Shown: positions 36,270 to 45,190 of the stretch, one piece after another
Layout of the letters: the number at the start of each line of letters is the position of its first letter
Position numbering within the stretch: position 1 is the stretch's first letter
Origin: Pseudomonas sp. AKS31
GTDB lineage: Bacteria > Pseudomonadota > Gammaproteobacteria > Pseudomonadales > Pseudomonadaceae
DNA length: 64,000 bases
Direction of reading: 5' to 3'
Assembly: GCF_023634765.1 (NCBI RefSeq)
Contig: NZ_JAMLFX010000003.1
Span: forward strand, 634,212-698,211
Made by a program: the position numbers and the translations under genes
The notes under the pieces: generated by a model
What the model was told of the DNA's origin: nothing
Database searches by the model: none
Seen by the model: the letters and a program-made list of their open reading frames with translations, nothing else

Positions 36270-37247
36270 ATGAGCCCAGCCGAATTACACGCAGACAGCA
36301 TCGTTATCGACGGTCTGATCATTGCCAAATGGAACCGCGAGCTGTTTGAAGACATGCGCAAGGGCGGTCTGACGGCGGCCAACTGCACTGTGTCGGTGTG
36401 GGAAGGCTTTCAGGCGACCGTGAACAATATTGCTGCCAGCCAGAAGCTGATCCGCGAAAACAGCGATCTGGTGATGCCGGTGCGCACCACCGCCGACATC
36501 CGCCGCGCCAAAGAGCAAGGCAAGACCGGCATCCTCTTCGGCTTCCAGAATGCCCACGCGTTTGAAGACCAGATCGGCTACGTCGAGGTGTTCAAGCAGC
36601 TCGGCGTCGGCATCGTGCAGATGTGCTACAACACCCAGAACCTGGTCGGCACCGGTTGCTACGAGCGTGACGGTGGCCTGTCGGGCTTCGGTCGCGAGAT
36701 CGTCGCCGAGATGAACCGCGTCGGCGTCATGTGCGACCTGTCCCACGTCGGTTCCAAGACCTCGGAAGAAGTCATCCTCGAATCGAAAAAACCGGTCTGT
36801 TATTCCCACTGCCTGCCGTCGGGTCTCAAAGAGCACCCGCGCAACAAGTCTGATGAAGAGCTGAAGTTCATTGCCGACCACGGCGGTTTTGTCGGCGTGA
36901 CCATGTTCGCGCCGTTCCTCGCCAAGGGTATCGATTCGACCATCGACGACTACGCCGAAGCCATCGAATACACCATGAACATCGTCGGCGAAGACGCCAT
37001 CGGCATCGGCACCGACTTCACCCAGGGTCACGGTCAGGACTTCTTCGAATACCTGACCCACGACAAGGGCTACGCCCGCCGTCTGACCAGCTTCGGCAAG
37101 ATCATCAACCCGCTGGGCATCCGCACCGTCGGCGAGTTCCCGAACCTGACCGAAACCCTGCTCAAGCGCGGCCATTCCGAGCGCGTGGTACGCAAGATCA
37201 TGGGCGAGAACTGGGTCAACGTCCTCAAGGACGTCTGGGGCGAGTAA
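36270..37247 (+). CDS. Membrane-dipeptidase-type (renal dipeptidase family, M19) hydrolase
   Basis: 325 residues from MSPAELHADSIVIDGLIIAKWNREL. It has the M19 features: a DG segment in the first strand, YNTQNLVGTGCYERDGGLSGFGREIVAEMNRVGVMCDLSHVG (bridging-metal region), and YSHCLPSGLKEHPRNKSDEELKFIADHGGFVG, VGEDAIGIGTDFTQG near the end. There is no signal peptide, so it acts in the cytoplasm. The first gene of the dgcAB operon is of this kind in P. aeruginosa too; its substrate there is unknown, perhaps a dipeptide or an N-methyl amino acid derivative. Confidence 0.88.
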   Translation: MSPAELHADSIVIDGLIIAKWNRELFEDMRKGGLTAANCTVSVWEGFQATVNNIAASQKLIRENSDLVMPVRTTADIRRAKEQGKTGILFGFQNAHAFEDQIGYVEVFKQLGVGIVQMCYNTQNLVGTGCYERDGGLSGFGREIVAEMNRVGVMCDLSHVGSKTSEEVILESKKPVCYSHCLPSGLKEHPRNKSDEELKFIADHGGFVGVTMFAPFLAKGIDSTIDDYAEAIEYTMNIVGEDAIGIGTDFTQGHGQDFFEYLTHDKGYARRLTSFGKIINPLGIRTVGEFPNLTETLLKRGHSERVVRKIMGENWVNVLKDVWGE

Positions 37248-37274
37248 CGCTGACTCAAGACCGCCGCCGATCTG

Positions 37275-37307
37275 CCCCCTCTCCTGTGGGAGGGCTGGGG
37301 TGAGGGC
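37275..37307. repeat. Single arm of the G/C-rich composite repeat
   Basis: CCCCTCTCCTGTGGGAGGGC followed by TGGGGTGAGGG forms one hairpin arm without its partner, in the 104-base gap between the dipeptidase and DUF5943 genes. Confidence 0.6.
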
Positions 37308-37351
37308 AGCGGTCATCACTGAATCCACTATTTTTCTGGAGTTAAGTTTCC

Positions 37352-37882
37352 ATGGCCAAGATCGCCCCGCAATTGCCAATCGAAGTCGACAGCGAAACCG
37401 GTGTCTGGACCTCCGACGCCCTGCCGATGCTGTACGTGCCGCGTCACTTCTTCGTCAACAACCACATGGGCATCGAAGAGGTTCTGGGCGCTGACGCCTA
37501 CGCCGAGATCCTCTACAAGGCCGGCTACAAATCCGCCTGGCACTGGTGTGAAAAAGAAGCTGAATGCCACGGCCTGGAAGGCGTTGCGGTGTTCGAGCAC
37601 TACATGAAGCGCCTGTCGCAACGTGGCTGGGGCCTGTTCAAGATCCAGGACATCGACCTCGACAAAGGCACCGCCAGCGTCAAGCTCGAACACTCGGCAT
37701 TCGTCTATGTGTACGGCAAGGTTGGGCGCAAGGTCGACTACATGTTCACCGGCTGGTTTGCCGGGGCCATGGATCAGATTCTTGAAGCGCGCGGCAGCAA
37801 GATTCGCACGGTTGCCGAGCAAGTTTACGGTGGCTCCGAAGAAGGCCACGACGACGGCCTGTTCACCGTCAAGCCGTTGTAA
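37352..37882 (+). CDS. DUF5943 protein of the dimethylglycine operon
   Basis: 176 residues, MAKIAPQLPIEVDSETGVWTSDALPMLYVPRHFFVNNHMGIEEVLG at the start. The central part (AECHGLEGVAVFEHYMKRLSQRGWGLFKIQDIDLDKGTASVKLEHSAFVY) resembles 4-vinyl-reductase (V4R)-type small-molecule-binding domains. GGAG precedes the ATG. It always lies before dgcA in pseudomonads as far as I recall, 15 bases ahead here, so a helper role in dimethylglycine demethylation is likely but unproven. Confidence 0.82.
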   Translation: MAKIAPQLPIEVDSETGVWTSDALPMLYVPRHFFVNNHMGIEEVLGADAYAEILYKAGYKSAWHWCEKEAECHGLEGVAVFEHYMKRLSQRGWGLFKIQDIDLDKGTASVKLEHSAFVYVYGKVGRKVDYMFTGWFAGAMDQILEARGSKIRTVAEQVYGGSEEGHDDGLFTVKPL

Positions 37883-37897
37883 GTCGAGGAACCCGCC

Positions 37898-39958
37898 ATG
37901 GCTTTCGAAGCAATGTTCCAGCCGATCCAGATCGGCAAACTGACCATCCGCAACCGCGTGCTCAGCACTGCGCACGCCGAGGTCTACGCGACCGACGGTG
38001 GCATGACCACCGACCGCTACGTCAAGTATTACGAAGAGAAAGCCAAGGGCGGCATCGGCCTGGCGATTTGCGGCGGCTCCTCTGTGGTCGCCATCGACAG
38101 CCCGCAGGAGTGGTGGAGCTCGGTCAACTTGTCGACCGACCGGATCATTCCGCATTTCCAGAATCTGGCCGACGCCATGCACAAGCATGGCGCCAAGATC
38201 ATGATTCAGATTACCCACATGGGCCGGCGCTCGCGCTGGGACGGCTTCAACTGGCCGACCCTGATGTCGCCGTCGGGTATCCGTGAGCCGGTGCACCGCG
38301 CCACCTGCAAAACCATCGAACCGGAAGAAATCTGGCGGGTGATCGGCAACTACGCCCAGGCCGCGCGCCGGGCCAAGGCCGGTGGCCTCGACGGCGTTGA
38401 GCTGTCAGCTGTGCACCAACACATGATCGACCAGTTCTGGAGCCCGCGCGTCAACAAGCGTACCGACGAATGGGGCGGCACCTTCGAAGGCCGGATGAAG
38501 TTCGGTCTGGAAGTGTTGAAAGCCGTGCGCGCCGAGGTCGGTGACGACTTCTGCGTGGGCATGCGTCTGTGCGGTGACGAGTTCCACCCGGACGGCTTGT
38601 CCCACGAGGACATGAAGCAGATCGCCAAGTATTACGACGACACCGGCATGCTCGATTTCATCGGTGTTGTCGGCTCAGGTTGTGACACTCACAACACCCT
38701 GGCCAACGTGATTCCGAACATGAGTTATCCACCGGAGCCGTTCCTGCATCTGGCCGCCGGGATCAAGGAAGTGGTCAAGGTGCCGGTGCTGCACGCACAG
38801 AACATCAAGGACCCGAACCAGGCTACGCGCATCCTTGAAGGCGGTTACGTCGACATGGTTGGCATGACCCGCGCGCACATCGCCGACCCGCACCTGATCG
38901 CCAAGATCAAGATGGGCCAGATCGACCAGATCAAACAGTGCGTCGGCGCCAACTATTGCATCGACCGTCAGTATCAAGGCCTCGACGTGTTGTGCATCCA
39001 GAACGCCGCGACGTCCCGTGAATACATGGGCGTGCCGCACATCATCGAGAAATCCACCGGACCGAAACGCAAGGTTGTGATCGTCGGTGCCGGCCCGGCC
39101 GGTATGGAAGCGGCACGCGTGGCCGCCGAACGCGGCCACGATGTGACCCTGTTCGAGAAGAAGGAATTCATCGGCGGCCAGATCACCACCGCATCGAAAG
39201 CGCCGCAGCGTGACCAGATCGCCGGCATCACCCGCTGGTTCCAGCTGGAACTGGCGCGGCTGAAAGTCGATCTGCGTCTGGGCACGGCGGCCGATGCCGA
39301 GACCATCATGGACTTGCGTCCGGACGTGGTGGTGCTGGCGGTCGGCGGGCATCCGTACCTGGAGCAGAACGAGCACTGGGGCGCCGCCGAAGGACTGGTA
39401 GTCAGCAGCTGGGACGTGCTCGACGGCAAGGTTGCGCCGGGCAAGAACGTGCTGGTCTACGACACCATTTGCGAGTTCACCGGGATGTCGGTTGCCGACT
39501 TCCTCGCCGACAAGGGCAGCCAGGTCGAGATCGTCACCGACGACATCAAACCGGGTGTGGCCATCGGCGGTACGTCGTTCCCGACCTACTACCGCAGCAT
39601 GTACCCGAAAGAAGTGATCATGACCGGCGACATGATGCTCGAGAAGGTCTACCGCGAAGGCGACAAACTGGTCGCGGTGCTGGAGAACGAATACACCGGC
39701 GCCAAAGAGGAGCGGGTGGTCGATCAGGTGGTGGTGGAAAACGGTGTGCGTCCGGATGAGGAAATCTACTACGCGCTCAAAGAGGGTTCGCGCAACAAGG
39801 GTCAGATCGACGTCGAAGCGTTGTTCGCGATCCAGCCACAACCTTCGCTGAGCACCACCGGCGACGGCTACTTGCTGTTCCGCATCGGCGACTGCGTGGC
39901 GCAGCGCAACACACACGCCGCCATCTACGACGCCCTGCGGCTCTGCAAGGATTTCTAA
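37898..39958 (+). CDS. dgcA: Dimethylglycine demethylase subunit DgcA
   Basis: 686 residues. It is of the trimethylamine-dehydrogenase/old-yellow-enzyme type: an FMN TIM barrel (about 1-340; SAVHQHMIDQFWSPRVNKRTDEWGG), an iron-sulfur segment (residues 348-366), and a C-terminal FAD/NAD-binding fold (RKVVIVGAGPAGMEAARVAAERGHDV near 391). With DgcB it converts dimethylglycine to sarcosine. In TMADH-like proteins four cysteines hold a 4Fe-4S cluster; here Cys348, Cys354 and Cys366 are present but the second position is Ala351. GAGGAA precedes the ATG. Confidence 0.95.
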   Translation: MAFEAMFQPIQIGKLTIRNRVLSTAHAEVYATDGGMTTDRYVKYYEEKAKGGIGLAICGGSSVVAIDSPQEWWSSVNLSTDRIIPHFQNLADAMHKHGAKIMIQITHMGRRSRWDGFNWPTLMSPSGIREPVHRATCKTIEPEEIWRVIGNYAQAARRAKAGGLDGVELSAVHQHMIDQFWSPRVNKRTDEWGGTFEGRMKFGLEVLKAVRAEVGDDFCVGMRLCGDEFHPDGLSHEDMKQIAKYYDDTGMLDFIGVVGSGCDTHNTLANVIPNMSYPPEPFLHLAAGIKEVVKVPVLHAQNIKDPNQATRILEGGYVDMVGMTRAHIADPHLIAKIKMGQIDQIKQCVGANYCIDRQYQGLDVLCIQNAATSREYMGVPHIIEKSTGPKRKVVIVGAGPAGMEAARVAAERGHDVTLFEKKEFIGGQITTASKAPQRDQIAGITRWFQLELARLKVDLRLGTAADAETIMDLRPDVVVLAVGGHPYLEQNEHWGAAEGLVVSSWDVLDGKVAPGKNVLVYDTICEFTGMSVADFLADKGSQVEIVTDDIKPGVAIGGTSFPTYYRSMYPKEVIMTGDMMLEKVYREGDKLVAVLENEYTGAKEERVVDQVVVENGVRPDEEIYYALKEGSRNKGQIDVEALFAIQPQPSLSTTGDGYLLFRIGDCVAQRNTHAAIYDALRLCKDF

Positions 39959-39972
39959 GGACTTGCACCAAA

Positions 39973-40065
39973 CCCTGTGGGAGCGAGCCTGCTCGCGAAT
40001 GCAATCTGTCAGTGAAAGATGAGCTGACTGATTCACCGCTTTCGCGAGCAGGCTCGCTCCCACAG
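39973..40065. repeat. REP pair (GTGGGAGCGAGCCTGCTCGCGAA family), inverted
   Basis: CCTGTGGGAGCGAGCCTGCT from about 39974 faces CGCGAGCAGGCTCGCTCCCA from about 40043. It fills the dgcA-dgcB gap inside the operon. Confidence 0.9.
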
Positions 40066-40111
40066 TAAAGCGGATCGTGTTTCTCCAGGTTGTACTGGTG
40101 GGAGCTTCACC

Positions 40112-42061
40112 ATGTTGAACACCCTTCTTCCAATCCTGTTGTTCGCAGCCTTGGGCCTTGGTGTCCTTGGCGCGTTGCGGCGGGTAGCGATGTGGCGTCG
40201 GGGCCGGGCCTCGAAGGTCGATCTGATCGGCGGCCTGTTCGCCATGCCCAAGCGCTATATGGTCGATTTGCACCATGTCGTGGCGCGGGACAAATACATC
40301 GCCAACACCCACGTGGCCACGGCCGGCGGTGCGGTTGCGTCGATTGTGCTGGCGCTGCTGGTGCACGGTTTCGGCCTGCATAACCGCATCCTCGGTTACG
40401 CCTTGCTGCTGATGACGGCAGTGATGTTTGTCGGTGCGATTTTCGTTTACCTGCGTCGGCGCAATCCGCCGGCACGGTTGTCGAAAGGCCCGTGGATGCG
40501 CCTGCCGAAAAGCCTGCTGGCGTTCTCGGCGTCGTTCTTTCTGCTGACCTTGCCGGTGGCCGGGATTCTTCCGGAGAACTTCGGTGGCTGGCTGCTCGCG
40601 GTCATTTTGGGGATCGGTGTGCTGTGGGGTGTGTCGGAACTTTTCTTCGGCATGACCTGGGGCGGGCCGATGAAACACGCCTTTGCCGGTGCGTTGCACC
40701 TGGCCTGGCACCGTCGCGCCGAACGCTTTGGCGGCGGCCGTTCCACCGGTTTGAAACCGCTGGATCTGAACGATCCGAACGCGCCACTGGGCGTGGAAAA
40801 ACCCAAGGACTTCACCTGGAACCAGTTGCTCGGTTTCGACGCCTGCGTGCAGTGCGGCAAGTGCGAAGCCGCGTGCCCGGCGTTCGCTGCCGGTCAGCCG
40901 CTGAACCCGAAGAAACTGATTCAGGACATGGTCGTCGGCCTGGCTGGCGGCACCGATGCCAAATTCGCCGGCAGCCCGTATCCCGGCAAACCAGTGGGCG
41001 AACACAGCGGCAATCCGCATCAACCGATCGTCAACGGTCTGGTCGATGCCGAAACCCTGTGGTCATGCACCACTTGCCGCGCCTGCGTCGAGGAATGCCC
41101 GATGATGATCGAGCACGTCGACGCCATCGTCGACATGCGCCGGCACCTCACTCTGGAAAAAGGCGCGACGCCGAACAAGGGCGCTGAAGTCCTGGAAAAC
41201 CTCATCGCTACCGACAACCCCGGCGGTTTCGCCCCGGGCGGGCGGATGAACTGGGCGGCAGACCTGAACCTCACTCTGCTCAGCGAGAAGAAATCCACCG
41301 ACGTGCTGTTCTGGGTTGGCGACGGCGCTTTCGACATGCGCAACCAGCGCACCCTGCGCGCGTTCGTGAAAGTGCTTAAAGCGGCGAAAATCGACTTTGC
41401 TGTGCTCGGTCTTGAAGAGCGAGACAGCGGCGATGTCGCACGGCGTCTCGGCGATGAAGCGACCTTCCAGTTGCTCGCCAAACGCAACATCCAGACCCTG
41501 GCCAAATACAGCTTCAACCGCATCGTCACCTGCGATCCGCATAGCTTCCATGTGCTGAAAAACGAGTACGGCGCGTTCGATGGCAACTATCTGGTGCAGC
41601 ACCACAGCACCTACATGGCGGAAATCATTCAGGCCGGCGCGCTCAACCTCGGGCAGCACAAAGGCAACAGCGTGACCTATCACGATCCGTGCTACCTCGG
41701 CCGCTACAACGGCGAGTACGAAGCGCCGCGTGAAGTACTGCGTGCGCTCGGTATCGAAGTCAAAGAGATGCAACGTTCCGGCTTCCGCTCGCGCTGCTGC
41801 GGCGGCGGTGGTGGGGCGCCAATCACTGACATTCCGGGCAAGCAGCGGATTCCTGATATGCGCATGGAAGACATCCGCGAGACCGGCGCCGAACTGGTGG
41901 CCGTGGGTTGTCCACAGTGCACGGCGATGCTCGAAGGCGTGGTCGAACCGCGTCCGCTGATCAAGGACATCGCCGAACTGGTGGCCGACGCACTGCTCGA
42001 AGACGCCGCACCGAACAAGCCTGCCACCCCGGCCAAACGTGAACCTGCGGAGGCCCACTGA
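40112..42061 (+). CDS. dgcB: Dimethylglycine demethylase iron-sulfur subunit DgcB
   Basis: 649 residues. The N-terminal 200 residues hold several membrane helices. Two ferredoxin-type 4Fe-4S motifs follow (CVQCGKCEAACPAFA and CTTCRACVEECPMMIEH), then two CCG domains of the heterodisulfide-reductase/glycolate-oxidase type (DPCYLGRYNGEY ... RCCGGGGGAP ... VGCPQC). It probably passes electrons from DgcA to the membrane quinone pool or the ETF-like proteins behind it. Its stop overlaps the next start by one base (TGATG). Confidence 0.93.
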   Translation: MLNTLLPILLFAALGLGVLGALRRVAMWRRGRASKVDLIGGLFAMPKRYMVDLHHVVARDKYIANTHVATAGGAVASIVLALLVHGFGLHNRILGYALLLMTAVMFVGAIFVYLRRRNPPARLSKGPWMRLPKSLLAFSASFFLLTLPVAGILPENFGGWLLAVILGIGVLWGVSELFFGMTWGGPMKHAFAGALHLAWHRRAERFGGGRSTGLKPLDLNDPNAPLGVEKPKDFTWNQLLGFDACVQCGKCEAACPAFAAGQPLNPKKLIQDMVVGLAGGTDAKFAGSPYPGKPVGEHSGNPHQPIVNGLVDAETLWSCTTCRACVEECPMMIEHVDAIVDMRRHLTLEKGATPNKGAEVLENLIATDNPGGFAPGGRMNWAADLNLTLLSEKKSTDVLFWVGDGAFDMRNQRTLRAFVKVLKAAKIDFAVLGLEERDSGDVARRLGDEATFQLLAKRNIQTLAKYSFNRIVTCDPHSFHVLKNEYGAFDGNYLVQHHSTYMAEIIQAGALNLGQHKGNSVTYHDPCYLGRYNGEYEAPREVLRALGIEVKEMQRSGFRSRCCGGGGGAPITDIPGKQRIPDMRMEDIRETGAELVAVGCPQCTAMLEGVVEPRPLIKDIAELVADALLEDAAPNKPATPAKREPAEAH

Positions 42062-43281
42062 TGAGCGACATTATCCGCCGCGACCCGCGCGCCGAATGGA
42101 TTGCCCGTAATCGCCTGCACCCGCTGCACGCGGCGATGCAACCGGCGCAACACAGCTGGATGGGGCCTAACGGCGTCATTCGCAAGAATCTGCATGGGAT
42201 CGGTTTCATCGGCCCCAACGGCATCAAGCGTATCGACCGCAGCGGCGCGCAACAGGGCGGGGCGGTCAAACGCTCGGCGACGGTTGAGGTGCAACTGCCG
42301 CTGCATCAGGTGCCGGCCCCGGCTTTCTATATCAGCGTAGTGCCGGACATGGTTGGCGGTCGCTTGAGCAGCCACGATCGTGACTTGCTTGGCCTCGCTC
42401 ATCAGCTCGCCGGTAATGACGGCGCAGTGTTGGCGGTGGTCTTTGGCGAGCATAAGGAAAACGCCTTCGCGACCGCAGGCGTGGATCGCTTGCTGGTGCT
42501 GGAAGGCGAACAGTTCAGCGGTTATGCACCGGAGCAGCGAGTGCAAGGTCTGCGCGCTGTGGATAACCAGTTCAATCCGCGCCACTGGCTGCTGCCTGAC
42601 AGTCGCAGTGGTGGCGGTGAACTCGGTCGGCGCTTTGCCGCGGCACTGGGCGAGCGCCCGGCGACGCGGGTCTGGCAGGTCAAGGATCAGGAGTGCATCG
42701 GCCGCGCTGGCGCTGGGCTGCAAGACCTTGCCCGTCCCGTCGCACGGTTGATTCTGGCCGCGGCAGAATGCGCCGAGCCGGTCAGTGAAACCCGTCACGA
42801 AGCATTGCCGGTGGAGTTATCCACAAGTGTCGCGCGCAGCCTTTCGCGGATCGAAGATCTCGGCGCTGTTGCGGTCGACCCGGCGGCGATTCCAATGGCC
42901 GAAGCCGAATTCATCTTCTCCGGCGGTAACGGCGTCAAGGATTGGGCGTTGTTCCACGAAACGGCGGCGGCACTCGGTGCTACCGAAGGCGCGTCGCGGG
43001 TGGCGGTGGACGATGGCTTCATGGCCCGTGATCGTCAGGTCGGTGCGTCCGGCACCTGGGTTACCGCGCGGGTGTATGTGGCTGTGGGTATCTCCGGAGC
43101 GATCCAGCACCTGCAAGGCATCGGTGCCTGCGACAAGGTCGTGGCGATCAACCTTGATCCAGGTTGCGACATGATCAAACGTGCCGATCTCTCGGTGATT
43201 GGCGAGAGCGCAGAGATTCTGCAAGCGTTGATCGAAGCGGTCGCGGCTTACCGCAACGAAGCCAAGCGCGATGCGGCTTAA
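42061..43281 (+). CDS. etfA: ETF-like alpha subunit of the dimethylglycine operon
   Basis: 406 residues, about 95 more than a usual ETF alpha subunit because of an extended N-terminal segment. The C-terminal FAD-binding part is recognisable (ARVYVAVGISGAIQHLQGIGACDKVVAINLDPGCDMIKRADLSVIGESAEIL). Paired with the next gene it forms an electron-transfer flavoprotein, most likely dedicated to DgcAB rather than to fatty-acid oxidation. It is translationally coupled to dgcB through TGATG at 42059-42063. Confidence 0.88.
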   Translation: MSDIIRRDPRAEWIARNRLHPLHAAMQPAQHSWMGPNGVIRKNLHGIGFIGPNGIKRIDRSGAQQGGAVKRSATVEVQLPLHQVPAPAFYISVVPDMVGGRLSSHDRDLLGLAHQLAGNDGAVLAVVFGEHKENAFATAGVDRLLVLEGEQFSGYAPEQRVQGLRAVDNQFNPRHWLLPDSRSGGGELGRRFAAALGERPATRVWQVKDQECIGRAGAGLQDLARPVARLILAAAECAEPVSETRHEALPVELSTSVARSLSRIEDLGAVAVDPAAIPMAEAEFIFSGGNGVKDWALFHETAAALGATEGASRVAVDDGFMARDRQVGASGTWVTARVYVAVGISGAIQHLQGIGACDKVVAINLDPGCDMIKRADLSVIGESAEILQALIEAVAAYRNEAKRDAA

Positions 43282-43290
43282 GGAAACGCT

Positions 43291-44061
43291 ATGAACACGA
43301 AAGTTATCAGTCTGGTTTCCATCGGCGCTCACCCGACTTCCGGGCGGCCACGCCGTGCTGATCAGGATGCGCGCGCCGTGGAACTCGGTTTGCAACTGGC
43401 TGGGGATAACCTGCAAGTGCTGCATGCCGGGGATGTCGCGGAGCCGGCATTGCGCGCCTATTTGGGTATGGGTCTTGAGCAGATGCATGTGCTGGAGCAA
43501 CCGGCTGGTGCCGATGCGCTGCCGGCGTTGACCGAGTATCTGCGTGATGCCGGTGCGCAAGTGGTGTTGACCGGCAGCCAGGCGGAAACCGGGGAGGGTT
43601 CGGGGATGTTGCCGTTCCTGCTGGCGGAAGGTCTTGGCTGGCCATTGGTGGTCGGACTGGCGCAGGTCGAGTCGATCAACGACGGCTCGGCGCTGGTGCT
43701 GCAAGCGTTGCCGCGCGGGCAGCGGCGACGGTTGAAAGTGAAACTGCCGTTTCTGGCGACTGTGGATAACGCTGCGCCGAAGCCACGGCAAAGCGCCTAC
43801 GGGCCGGCGCGACGCGGGGTCTTGCAGGCTGAAGACATCGAAGTTGTCGACGACGAACTCCTGGCGGTCGCCACCCTGCAACCGGCCAAACCACGGCCGA
43901 AACGCCTGAAAGTGATCAAGGCCAAAAGCGGGGCAGACCGGATGAAGGCCGCGACGGCCAAGGCAAGTGGGGGCGGGGGGCAGGTGCTCAAGGGTGTTAC
44001 TGCACAGGCTGGCGCTGAAGCGATTCTCAAGTTGCTGATTGAAGAAGGTGTGGTTCGCTGA
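43291..44061 (+). CDS. etfB: ETF-like beta subunit of the dimethylglycine operon
   Basis: 256 residues with the ETF beta features (VSIGAHPTSGRPRRADQDARAVELGLQLAG at the start; VVLTGSQAETGEGSGMLPFLLAEGLGWPLVVGLAQVE about residue 90). The C-terminus is basic and low in complexity (KATAKASGGGGQVLKG), then a helix. AAGGAA precedes the ATG nine bases after the alpha subunit. It should work with the alpha subunit as electron carrier between demethylases and the respiratory chain. Confidence 0.86.
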   Translation: MNTKVISLVSIGAHPTSGRPRRADQDARAVELGLQLAGDNLQVLHAGDVAEPALRAYLGMGLEQMHVLEQPAGADALPALTEYLRDAGAQVVLTGSQAETGEGSGMLPFLLAEGLGWPLVVGLAQVESINDGSALVLQALPRGQRRRLKVKLPFLATVDNAAPKPRQSAYGPARRGVLQAEDIEVVDDELLAVATLQPAKPRPKRLKVIKAKSGADRMKAATAKASGGGGQVLKGVTAQAGAEAILKLLIEEGVVR

Positions 44062-44065
44062 AAAG

Positions 44066-44258
44066 CCCCCCACCCTAGCCCTCTCCCAGAGGGAGAGGGG
44101 ACCGACCGAGTGGTATTGGCTAATTACATCGACCTGCGATTGCGCGGTGACCTTGGTCTGGCCAAGCCTGAGATCACAATGTTCGTTCAGGTCGGTGGAG
44201 TTTGAACAGGCGATGCGGTCGGCTCCCTCTCCCTTTGGGAGAGGGCTGGGGTGAGGGG
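44066..44258. repeat. Composite intergenic repeat, inverted ends
   Basis: The left end CCCCCCACCCTAGCCCTCTC and right end GAGAGGGCTGGGGTGAGGGG face each other. It lies directly behind the ETF genes and before the DnaA-box repeats. Confidence 0.75.
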
Positions 44259-44262
44259 GAGT

Positions 44263-44960
44263 GTTTACCCACAATCCCTGTTGGCGGATCTGTGGATAAC
44301 GTGTTCGCCCCTCTCTGCACCCCACGTCAATCAAGCCCTACAGCTCTCCGATCAAAAAACAACCAGCCTAAGTTACGGATTTTCTGAGCTTTTTATCTTG
44401 GATAACTGAATAAGTTGCCCCCAATCTCTGTTGGCGCTTCTGTGGATAAGATGTTCGCTTTCCGCTGAAGCCCATACAAAACGTGGCTTTCGAAGGGGTG
44501 ATCAAAAAACAGTCAATTCGTCAGTTTCCGCACTTAATTCCCGCGCAAGCCTCGATTTCACACAGCCTCCAACGCTTTTCCACAGACAAGACAAAGTTAC
44601 CCCCGATCTCTGTTGGCGCTTCTGTGGATAACGTGTTTGTCATCCGCTACAGGCTATGAAAACCGTGGCTTACAGAGATATGATCAAAAAACAACCAATG
44701 CGTCCAGCAAACTGTCTTTCTGGATAAGTCACGATTTTTCTTCACAAATCAGCGAGTTATTTTTCCAGTCATCCACAGTTACCCCCATTTGCTGTGGGTG
44801 GCTATGTGGATAACTTGTTTGCCAAACCCTACAGGCCCCGTCCGGCATAGTCCAAACGGCAATTGATCACATTTCATACAGTTCTAAGGCGTTGCCTTGA
44901 CTTCGATTCCTGCGCTGTCTTCACTGCAATGGCACAAGGACAGCCGTCAGTTATCCACAT
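44263..44960 (+). repeat. Four tandem repeat units with DnaA boxes
   Basis: Units begin GTTTACCC, GTTGCCCC, GTTACCCC and GTTACCCC at 44263, 44414, 44596 and 44778; the last three are exactly 182 bases apart. Units 1-3 share CTGTTGGCG and GATCAAAAAAC. Each has a perfect DnaA box TGTGGATAA (44291, 44441, 44623, 44805), and a fifth box, inverted (TTATCCACA), is at 44951. One-mismatch boxes lie at 44265, 44576, 44719 and 44769. No gene is seen here. It is a probable DnaA-binding locus. Confidence 0.8.
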
Positions 44961-44978
44961 CAGGTTCTGGGAGAACGC

Positions 44979-45065
44979 ATGATGGATAGTCAGCCGCACC
45001 GCCCCCCGCCCTCGCCACGCAAGCGCACGCTCCGGCGCGCCGCCAATCAGCACGCTCGCCTGTAG
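44979..45065 (+). CDS. Very short Arg/Pro-rich open frame (28 codons)
   Basis: The frame begins with two ATG codons after TGGGAGA (44968-44974) and reads MMDSQPHRPPPSPRKRTLRRAANQHARL. It may be a leader peptide for the GMC gene that starts 125 bases later, or chance. The rest of 44961-45190 shows nothing else. Confidence 0.2.
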   Translation: MMDSQPHRPPPSPRKRTLRRAANQHARL

Positions 45066-45190
45066 CGCGCCACACCCGTCAGACCGCTGTGCTGTCGCCG
45101 GACTTGATCCGGTGGCCAGGTGCCCGTTCGTTCATTGATTGCAGGCAACCGCAGAGTTGCCCCCATCTGCCTGATTAGAGGAACCACCTC

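Noticed and set aside
44263..44960. CRISPR array as explanation of the regular repeats
   Set aside because: Units are about 180 bases long with related interiors, the conserved core is a DnaA box, and there are no short identical repeats with unique spacers or cas genes nearby.
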